Shown here one piece after another: positions 57,313 to 64,000 of a stretch of 64,000 nt of DNA. The notes beneath the pieces are model-generated. The model was not told the DNA's origin. It worked only from the letters and a program-made list of their open reading frames with translations, and ran no database searches. The stretch spans positions 3,187,863 through 3,251,862 of the forward strand of contig ONZQ02000002.1 in assembly GCA_900312665.1 (NCBI GenBank), given 5' to 3'. Position numbers and translations under genes: made by a program. Origin of the DNA: Cephalotrichum gorgonifer (taxonomy: Eukaryota > Ascomycota > Sordariomycetes > Microascales > Microascaceae). Numbering within the stretch: the first letter of the stretch is position 1; each line of letters begins with the position of its first letter.

Positions 57313-60300
57313 ATGTCAGATAGAGGAGACATTGAAGCGCAGGCGGCCAACAGGTCCCACAACCAATTCCGTGGAGGGCCATACTCTGCGAATCACCCGG
57401 TACCGACTGTCCAGAAGTATCGGGAGCACCGCGCGGAGCTTCAGGAGCGTGATCAACAAGAGGCCTCGGAGGGAATCCGGGAGCAACAGCAGCAAGATGC
57501 CGGAAGCCATGAGCCGCCCAAAACCAAGCAGGCGTATGAATCAGTGAAGGCAATTGCCAAGGGCGAGACTGGTGGCCAAAAGAACGAGGGTGGGCCCTAT
57601 CCGACCGCAAACCGCAACTGGGCGGACCGACATCAGAGTACGCCCCGCTCAAGGCCAGACGACAGTGGGGGACAGACGCAAGACGACGAGCAGAGGCAGC
57701 CCGATGGCCACACCCCGAACACGCAAGGCCGAAAAGGAGAAGACCCGCGGTCTGCCACCGAACAAGCCGCCGGAGCACTGACCACCAAGGACAAGCGCAA
57801 AGCGATGAAGAAGGTTGAGCGCGGTGGCGCCGGCCGCGAGGTCACCGACCCTGTAACGCACCTACAAGTCACGACGCACGATATGACGGACCGCGACCTC
57901 GATATGGCGCCCGAGAATGAGCCTGCTGCGGGGACGACGACGAGGAATTCGGGAGGCCGTATTAAGTCGATGACGCAGCTCGAGAGGGACCAGGAGGAGC
58001 TGGACCGGGGACATCGGGGGATGCGTAGGATGTTCCCGCCGCCTAGTGGGGAGGCCATGAGGAGAGAGCTGATGGGGGTGTACGGCATGGCCATAACTGT
58101 TGGGCTAGGGGCTGTGGGGTGCATCGCCGTGGCTGCCACTGGAGCTCTATCGTTAATGCAGGGGAGCAGCCCCCGCAGCCTTTGGGCTTGGCTCTATACC
58201 GCCGGGATCCTGTCAACAACTGCGGCTGCCGTGTTTCTCCTTGTCACACAAGTAGCTGGGTGGCTCGAGACGAGAGTTGAACAGGTCTTTGACGACGAGA
58301 TCTGGGACGCGGCGCGACGGGAAGACCAGAAGGTCAATGAATCGGAGGTCGAGCTCCCCGAGTCGGTCGCCTGGATGAACAGTGTCTTCTCCTCCGTATG
58401 GCCCCTGATCAATCCGGATCTCTTCACTTCGCTGGCCGACACTCTTGAGGATGTCATGCAAGCGTCTCTCCCCAAGGTGATCCGTATGGTGGGTGTCGAC
58501 GACCTGGGACAGGGGAGCGAGGCGATTCGAATTCTTGGTGTGAGGTGGCTACCATCCGGCGCGGCGGCGCAAGCCGTGGGTTCCAAAGACCAGCTCAGCA
58601 AGTCGAAAATTGATGGCCAAGCAACAGGCCATACTGGCCAGGCTGAAGAGGAAGAACGGGCCATGGACGCGGGTATGGAAGCCGAGGAGGGCGACTTCGT
58701 GAACATGGAACTGGCGTTCTCATACCGTGCCAAGACCTCGGGGAAATCAATCAAGAGCAAGGCACGCAACGCCCATCTCTACCTGAAGTTCTACCTCCCC
58801 GGTGGGATCGCCGTGCCCGTGTGGGTAGAGCTCCGCGGCATCGTCGGCATCATGCGCCTCCGCCTCCAGCTCACACCCGACCCGCCCTTCTTCAGCCTCT
58901 GCACCCTTACCTTCCTCGGCCAGCCACGAGCCAACCTGTCCTGCGTGCCGCTCTCGAAACACAGTCTCAACATCATGGACGTGCCCTTGATCTCCAACTT
59001 CGTGCAGTCCTCGATCGACGCCGCGCTGGCGATGTACGTGGCACCGAAGTCACTGTCGCTCAATCTCAAGGAAATGCTCATGGGCGACGACTCGAGGAAG
59101 GATACCGTGTCGCGGGGTGTCATTCTGGTCCACGTCAAGAGCGCGAGGGGGTTCAAGCAGGGAGATGGAGACTTCGGACCGATGAAAGGATCGAGCGACA
59201 CGTACGTCACCGTCGGCTGGGGCAAATTCGGTAAGCCGGTGGCCGCGACGCGGATCATCGTGGGCAGTCGGGAGCCTAACTGGAATGAGTGGGCGGCGAT
59301 CCTCGTCACGCCGGAGGAGCTCAACGCGGAGGAGACGTTGAGGTTGCAGATCTGGGACTCGGACAAGTACACCGCCGATGACGACCTAGGAAATGTCGAT
59401 TTGACCCTCAAGGAGCTCACACATAGCTCGCAGACCAAGAATCGGATATGTGACCGCGAGGACGTACTACGGGGCGAGGATCCGGACGAAAAGATGCCGG
59501 GGAAACTGACGTGGTCGGTGGGCTACTTCGCCAAGACACGTATCCAGCAGGCCCAGTTTGACAAACAAACTATCGACCCCAACATCCGCAGCGTCGACGA
59601 TCTCAAGAAATGGGCCTCCGAAACCGCCGCTTCAAAACTCCGCGAAAGCGCCTCCGGGAGGGCTGACTCTGACGAGCTTCACCAGCAGACGGTCGAGGAC
59701 TTCGGCGAGAGGGAAGACGAGATGATCATCTCCACACCGCCGCCCAAGGACTACCCCAGCGGCATCTTGAGCATCCAGATCCATAACATCACGGGTCTCG
59801 AGATCTCGAAGCTGAACAAGCGGTCCAAGGGCGACGAGGAAGACGGCGGAGAGGACGCGGAGCAGGGAGACAGCAACCTGCCCGACAGCTACTGCACCGT
59901 TATCCTCAACCACCAAAAGGTCTACCGCACGCGGACGAAGCCGAAGAACGCGAAACCCTTCTTCAACGCCGGCACGGAGAAGTTTGTGCGCGACTGGCGG
60001 ACCGCGGAGCTCATCGTCAGCGTGCGGGACAGCCGCGAGCACGAGAATGACCCGCTCCTTGGCGTGCTCTACCTCCCGCTGTGCAGGGTCTTTGAGAGCC
60101 AGAGCCAGGTGATGGAGAACTTCCCGCTCGCGGGGGGGATTGGGTACGGCCGTGCCAGGATCAGCATGGTCTGGCGTAGCGTCGAGTGCAAGCTCCCTAA
60201 GGAGCTCATGGGGTGGGACTACGGTACCCTGGAGGTGAAGTCTCCGATTAAGTTGATGGGATGCACCGATGAGAGGATCGGAAAGTGCAAGATTCACCTG

Positions 60301-61227
60301 AAGACCAAGACCAGTAAGGCGAAGATGAAGTCCCCCGCTGGTGACGGCGTATGGGTACCGAAGGGCGGGAAACACCCGGAGAGCGTGTCGCTGGCCGTGG
60401 TGAAGCGATACCGGACGCCCCTAGTTATAGAGTTCCGCCAGTCCTCCATTACGAAGGATAACACACTGGCGCTGGCGGTCCTCTGGCTCAGCGAGATCCC
60501 GGATGAGGAGGAGAAGCAGGTGGTGCTGAAGGTGTGGAAGGGGGGCAAGGCCCAGGTTGAACGGGCGCATAACTGTGCTGATTACGAGGGTCTCGAGGAG
60601 GGCGAGGAGCCCTTGGGGGAGGTCCAGCTGACGCTCAAGTTCTGGCGCGGGCTCAGCGGCTTCCACAAGAGCTACGCGAACAGACCGCGAAATAGGAATG
60701 TTGCTGAGGTCATGGAGGTCCTGGACACCGTGAACGGCGAGAATCTGACGAATGACGGTGATGAAGGTCCATTTGGCTCATCCTCCTCAGACTCGGACTC
60801 GGACTCAGATTCAGACTCCGAATCACCTTCCGCCAGCGCACAGCGCGATACCCCCTCGGATGCCGAAAAGCGCAAGATGCTCCGCAAAGCAGGCACCGAC
60901 TCCAGCTCCTCATCCTCCTCCGACAACGACGAGGACAGCGGCGATGACCCCATATCCAAGGCCAAGAAAATACCGTCGCGCATCAAGGAGCGCGTACTAG
61001 ACGGCGACAAGAATGCCGAGGACGACGGGAGCCGCGACGCCATGGGCCAGATCCGGGACTACAGGGCCAACCGAAAGCAGCTGCACCGCAAGCACCGCGG
61101 CATCATGCAGTGGAAGGCCACTCGGACGCTGGACTGGATGGCGGGGAAGGCCAGCCTCGGGAAGGGGAAAGTCGGAGAGGCGTTTAAGCATAGCGAGGAA
61201 GACGTTGGGATAGAGACCGAGGCCTAG
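57313..61227 (+). CDS. mug190: Mug190-like SMP/C2-domain lipid-transfer tether
   Basis: A single uninterrupted exon of 1304 residues. Residues 1-240 are polar and low complexity. Two hydrophobic segments lie at about 255-280 and 293-315 (a probable ER hairpin). A region beginning VAWMNSVFSSVWPLINPDLF at about 355 and reaching about 585 matches the SMP/tricalbin lipid-transfer domain. A first C2 domain spans about 602-700 (GVILVHVKSARGFKQGD, SSDTYVTVGW, EPNWNEWAAI), a second about 816-935 (LSIQIHNITGLEIS, DSYCTVILNH, ELIVSVRDSREHENDPLLG). A further C2-like segment may follow. The tail carries a Ser/Asp-repeat run (about 1156-1215) that could be a casein-kinase-2 target. Family members tether the ER to the plasma membrane and move lipids between them; fission-yeast Mug190 is upregulated in meiosis. 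The lack of introns over 3.9 kb is unusual in this window. Confidence 0.85.
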   Translation: MSDRGDIEAQAANRSHNQFRGGPYSANHPVPTVQKYREHRAELQERDQQEASEGIREQQQQDAGSHEPPKTKQAYESVKAIAKGETGGQKNEGGPYPTANRNWADRHQSTPRSRPDDSGGQTQDDEQRQPDGHTPNTQGRKGEDPRSATEQAAGALTTKDKRKAMKKVERGGAGREVTDPVTHLQVTTHDMTDRDLDMAPENEPAAGTTTRNSGGRIKSMTQLERDQEELDRGHRGMRRMFPPPSGEAMRRELMGVYGMAITVGLGAVGCIAVAATGALSLMQGSSPRSLWAWLYTAGILSTTAAAVFLLVTQVAGWLETRVEQVFDDEIWDAARREDQKVNESEVELPESVAWMNSVFSSVWPLINPDLFTSLADTLEDVMQASLPKVIRMVGVDDLGQGSEAIRILGVRWLPSGAAAQAVGSKDQLSKSKIDGQATGHTGQAEEEERAMDAGMEAEEGDFVNMELAFSYRAKTSGKSIKSKARNAHLYLKFYLPGGIAVPVWVELRGIVGIMRLRLQLTPDPPFFSLCTLTFLGQPRANLSCVPLSKHSLNIMDVPLISNFVQSSIDAALAMYVAPKSLSLNLKEMLMGDDSRKDTVSRGVILVHVKSARGFKQGDGDFGPMKGSSDTYVTVGWGKFGKPVAATRIIVGSREPNWNEWAAILVTPEELNAEETLRLQIWDSDKYTADDDLGNVDLTLKELTHSSQTKNRICDREDVLRGEDPDEKMPGKLTWSVGYFAKTRIQQAQFDKQTIDPNIRSVDDLKKWASETAASKLRESASGRADSDELHQQTVEDFGEREDEMIISTPPPKDYPSGILSIQIHNITGLEISKLNKRSKGDEEDGGEDAEQGDSNLPDSYCTVILNHQKVYRTRTKPKNAKPFFNAGTEKFVRDWRTAELIVSVRDSREHENDPLLGVLYLPLCRVFESQSQVMENFPLAGGIGYGRARISMVWRSVECKLPKELMGWDYGTLEVKSPIKLMGCTDERIGKCKIHLKTKTSKAKMKSPAGDGVWVPKGGKHPESVSLAVVKRYRTPLVIEFRQSSITKDNTLALAVLWLSEIPDEEEKQVVLKVWKGGKAQVERAHNCADYEGLEEGEEPLGEVQLTLKFWRGLSGFHKSYANRPRNRNVAEVMEVLDTVNGENLTNDGDEGPFGSSSSDSDSDSDSDSESPSASAQRDTPSDAEKRKMLRKAGTDSSSSSSSDNDEDSGDDPISKAKKIPSRIKERVLDGDKNAEDDGSRDAMGQIRDYRANRKQLHRKHRGIMQWKATRTLDWMAGKASLGKGKVGEAFKHSEEDVGIETEA

Positions 61228-61725
61228 GTGTGGGGTGATTTTAGTGAGGGGCTTCTTTTCTTCTACGGAAGTGAACCAAGTTACTTCTGACGATGGAAGG
61301 GAGAAGCGGGGGTGAATAGAGAAGACGTTAAACGGTATATGGCTATATATGTATCCAGTATGTCAAACGTCTGATCTCAGATGCTTACAGAGTTGGGACT
61401 CGCCCTCCTAATATTTCAAATCGTTCCTCCACCATCTGTGGTTCCCCAACCTATATCGTATTCTAGCATCGACACCGTACGAAGTAGAAATGCGGGTGCC
61501 CTCTAACGGCTTAATAAATGCTTTACAGACTTGTTTTTGTTTCATTATTGTCATCATGTTAGAAACATTATAGATTGTAAAACCATCTATAGTCTATCCT
61601 AGTGCTGCTATGTCGCTGGTATTCGTTATTGTGGCTATTATGAACGCGAGTTTGCTGTCTACTTAGAGACGCTCCTCGCTGAATATTGTGACCTCCAGCC
61701 GGGGATTCTTCCTTCAGCCTTTAGT
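61228..61725. other. convergent intergenic spacer, no gene seen
   Basis: About 500 bp between the 3' ends of the Mug190-like and F-box genes, AT-rich, with AATAAA at 61512-61517 on the plus strand as a possible poly(A) signal of the former. Confidence 0.5.
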
Positions 61726-63360
61726 TCACACTTCTACAGATTTGCCGCTATCTTCACCCAATGCCCACTCCACTAGAGCCATGGGCCTCTCTCTGACCTC
61801 GCCCGTACACGCCATCAGCCACCTCCAGTGCTCCTCGGCCTCGTCCAAATTGCTCACCCACTCCTCATAGCACTTGTCCATATCGCAGGTAGTCCAGCTT
61901 CTATCGCCCTTGAGCTTCGTCTCTTCCCAGAGCTCCCTCCACTGCGTCTGACGAAGCCTGATTGTTGCTATATCGTAATAGCTCAGCATTGGCATCATGC
62001 TAAAAGTCTGTTGGAGGGTGGGCATGTGGTCTAATATCCACTTGAGTCGTTTCATATACTCCCGCGGCGCACCGTTGTACCCATGATGTATCCTCGTCAT
62101 GAACGCCGGGCTGGACAGTATCCTCCACTCCAGAAGCTTGAGCTCGAAGGAGCTGAGGCGCTCGAACCACAACCAGAGCGCCTCGGCCAGCGCCTCGCGC
62201 CCGTTCTCGGCGGCAAAGCACGCGTTGCAGCGCGACTCGTCCAGAGACGCCTCGGAGCGAGACCACTCTTCCGGTGTAGTCTCGCTGCGGCTGTAGCCGG
62301 TGGCCACATTAGGCTTCCAATGAAGGAAGTCACCCCCGATGCGGAGGTTCCGGAGCTCCTGCCAGCACTCGCACCCCGGGCAGCGCGCCATGTACAGCGC
62401 CATCGGCCTGTCGCGGGCGCCCTCGCGGTAGATAGCCTGGTAGAGGAGCGCGTTGTATCCGGGGCGCCTATTCTCCAGGGCATCCGAGAAGCCCGGGAAC
62501 CAGCGGTCTAGATGCATGCCGAAGGTGACGGTGCGGCGGCTGGGTAGGATGGGCATCTTGGAGGTCTTGAGGCGCCGTCCACGTCCGTTGAGGTGTGGTC
62601 GCAGGTCGCCGTGTTGGTAGCGGCACTCGTTGCACTTGCGGAGGTGGCGCTTGTTGCCGCAGCGTTCGCGCTCGATAACCTCTGCGTTATCGTCGTAGAT
62701 GCGGAGCTTCTCCTCTGGAGTGAGGGCGTCGAATTCGGCCTGGGTGGTTTGGCTGATCCCTGCCATGCCGCTGGCTAGGAGGGTGCTCAGACTGTTGGAT
62801 AGGGGGGGCTGGGCACGGTGGGCGGTGCCCCGGCCGCGCGTGACGCATATGGAGTAGCGCAGCCGCTGCTTCTTGTCTTCCCTGAGCGCGTCGTCGCCAG
62901 TCTTGCCCTTCTTCGGGCGCCGGGATACCCTGTGGCCGGCGGGTTCCCAGGTAGTGACGGCGTGGCGAGGGTCGAAGATGAGTGGGCTGGGCTTGCGGTA
63001 GCCTAGCCTGAGGATAGAGTTGTTATCAAAGTATAGGTGGGGGAGGAGGCGGAGGCACGAGGTGCAGGCCCAGAGTATGTCGTTCCACTCCGGGTCTAGA
63101 GGGCCGGGTGAGATGTAGTTATCGCGGGAGCGGAAGGTAGGCGTAGGTCCTCCTTGCTCGGGCAGGAGTTCGAGCTGTAGGAGGCGTTCTGCGAAGTCTT
63201 TCTTTTTGGGGGAGACGACGAGGCGGAAGTGGGAGCTAGTCTGGCTGAGAGAGATGAGGCCGATGGGGTCAAGGTGGCGTATTATAGAGAATTGCAACTC
63301 CATAGGGAGGAGTGATAGGGAGACCGCCATCTTCATGCTTACGTGAGGAAGGTCTGCCAT
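61726..63360 (-). CDS. F-box protein with several CxxC pairs
   Basis: A single-exon frame of 544 residues from the ATG at 63360 (MADLPHVSMKM); the longer frame begins with TTG and was not used. The N-terminal segment SLLPMELQFSIIRHLDPIGLISLSQTSSHFR is an F-box-like helix bundle for Skp1 binding. The block CTSCLRLLPHLYFDN...ILRLGYRKPSP resembles fungal F-box proteins of this type. Cys pairs occur at WACTSC, CNECRYQHG, ARCPGCECW and CNACF, a pattern that could bind zinc. No known substrate domain is recognised. A second in-frame ATG lies a few codons downstream (MKMAVS). It is convergent with the Mug190-like gene. Confidence 0.78.
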   Translation of the reverse strand: MADLPHVSMKMAVSLSLLPMELQFSIIRHLDPIGLISLSQTSSHFRLVVSPKKKDFAERLLQLELLPEQGGPTPTFRSRDNYISPGPLDPEWNDILWACTSCLRLLPHLYFDNNSILRLGYRKPSPLIFDPRHAVTTWEPAGHRVSRRPKKGKTGDDALREDKKQRLRYSICVTRGRGTAHRAQPPLSNSLSTLLASGMAGISQTTQAEFDALTPEEKLRIYDDNAEVIERERCGNKRHLRKCNECRYQHGDLRPHLNGRGRRLKTSKMPILPSRRTVTFGMHLDRWFPGFSDALENRRPGYNALLYQAIYREGARDRPMALYMARCPGCECWQELRNLRIGGDFLHWKPNVATGYSRSETTPEEWSRSEASLDESRCNACFAAENGREALAEALWLWFERLSSFELKLLEWRILSSPAFMTRIHHGYNGAPREYMKRLKWILDHMPTLQQTFSMMPMLSYYDIATIRLRQTQWRELWEETKLKGDRSWTTCDMDKCYEEWVSNLDEAEEHWRWLMACTGEVRERPMALVEWALGEDSGKSVEV

Positions 63361-63862
63361 CGGTGGGAAGTTCGAGTGGGAAGTGAGGAAGCGAGGCAAG
63401 GCAATAAATATTTCTCTGGTTATAAGTAGTCTCCAGTATTACACGGAGTACTGTGCGAGCGCGCTTCGCCGCATTGAGTCACTGTCCGAGGGATTGTGGC
63501 TGAGGATCGCGCCAGCCAAGGTAAAACGAGGGCTGTAATTGGTTCAATCGGACTACGAATTCTAAATAGCCGACAGCCCATCAATATAACAGACCCACGT
63601 CAATAGACGGAGAGGAGAGAGTGTGTGGAAGCAACTTAGCCCCTGTCGCGTAAAATACCGAGCTCACGTGTAAGTGAGCTGCAATCACCATCGGCATAAA
63701 AGTCTTTTGCGAAAACCTCCTTCTAAAAGTGTCCGACTCAGACGGAGTGGCGCCAAGCTCGGCTGTCTATCTATTAATTTATCACACACACTTATCCACA
63801 CGCTGTTTTACAGAGATAACCAGTAACATCTAACTTGAGATCCAGCCCTGCCCCACGCACAA
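63361..63862. other. intergenic region, no gene seen
   Basis: About 500 bp between the F-box gene start and the 3' end of the partial wall-protein gene. Nothing recognised. Confidence 0.55.
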
Positions 63863-64000
63863 TCAGGCAGCATTAGCCATAACGGCAAGCCCCATATTTA
63901 GGAGAGCAAGAGACCCAAGGGCCATGCCCTTGCCAGAAATAGCCTTATTCTCGGTCTCCGTCGGCGTCGGTTCGTCGGTGGGCGCTGTCGTCGTAGTCGG
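63863..64000 (-). CDS. C-terminus of a Ser/Thr-rich GPI-type wall protein (5' part outside window)
   Basis: The minus-strand frame is open from the window edge to a TGA at 63865-63863, 45 residues plus stop. It begins Thr/Pro-rich (PTTTTAPTDEPTPTETE), then NKAISGKG, and ends in a hydrophobic tail (MALGSLALLNMGLAVMANAA). This is the layout of the C-terminus of a fungal GPI-anchored surface protein: O-glycosylated spacer, small-residue cleavage region, hydrophobic propeptide. The gene's identity and 5' exons cannot be seen. It is too short for a standard open-frame list and could be mis-framed if an intron falls in it. Confidence 0.5.
   Translation of the reverse strand, partial: PTTTTAPTDEPTPTETENKAISGKGMALGSLALLNMGLAVMANAA

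Noticed and set aside
59632..60375. 247-codon minus-strand frame inside the Mug190-like gene
   Set aside because: Antisense to C2-domain coding sequence; no features of its own.

Overview
The window comes from a filamentous ascomycete (Pezizomycotina, most likely a Sordariomycete-type genome). The genes are GC-rich and carry short spliceosomal introns, mostly 50-150 nt, with GT-AG borders and CTAAC-like branch sites. The families present are typical of such fungi: a CM1-motif ApsB/Mto1-type microtubule organiser, a Ppo-type fatty-acid dioxygenase, an AA9 polysaccharide monooxygenase, a SulP permease, F-box proteins and GPI-type wall proteins. I assigned introns by hand from splice signals, frame and protein-family continuity. 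Some boundaries are less certain and are flagged.

Layout: 1-2.9 kb, 5' part of a large coiled-coil ApsB/Mto1 homologue (minus). 4.7-5.4 kb, small four-helix membrane protein (minus). 6.8-8.0 kb, arginase (minus). 10.1-11.4 kb, secreted AA9 LPMO (plus), convergent with a peroxisomal 4-coumarate-CoA-ligase-like enzyme ending in SKL (11.7-13.8 kb, minus). 15.4-17.4 kb, amino-acid permease (minus). 17.4-24.2 kb, gene-poor tract with micro- and minisatellites. 24.2-27.8 kb, psi-factor-type dioxygenase/P450 fusion (minus). 30.2-32.1 kb, mitochondrial transcription factor Mtf1-like protein (minus). 33.1-34.8 kb, F-box protein (minus). 36.7-38.4 kb, ACS-family MFS transporter (plus). 39.6-40.3 kb, small secreted probably GPI-anchored protein (minus). 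42.1-50.0 kb, a putative sulfur island. 52.4-54.1 kb, secreted bicupin related to oxalate decarboxylase (minus). 56.6 kb, intron-containing tRNA-Val (minus). 57.3-61.2 kb, intronless Mug190-like SMP/C2 protein (plus). 61.7-63.4 kb, Cys-pair-rich F-box protein (minus). 63.9-64.0 kb, C-terminus of a Ser/Thr-rich GPI-type wall protein (minus).

The most coherent functional group is 42.1-50.0 kb. A TauD-family 2-oxoglutarate dioxygenase (minus) is divergent from an ACS/Dal5-type transporter (plus), which is followed tail-to-tail by a SulP sulfate permease with a STAS domain (minus). Together they could import a sulfonate, release its sulfur as sulfite, and also import sulfate. This is inference from gene families and position. 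Two enzymes carry substitutions at residues known to steer chemistry in their families. The dioxygenase's P450 half has Ser and Glu where diol synthases have Asn and Gln, and the bicupin lacks the catalytic lid motif of oxalate decarboxylases.
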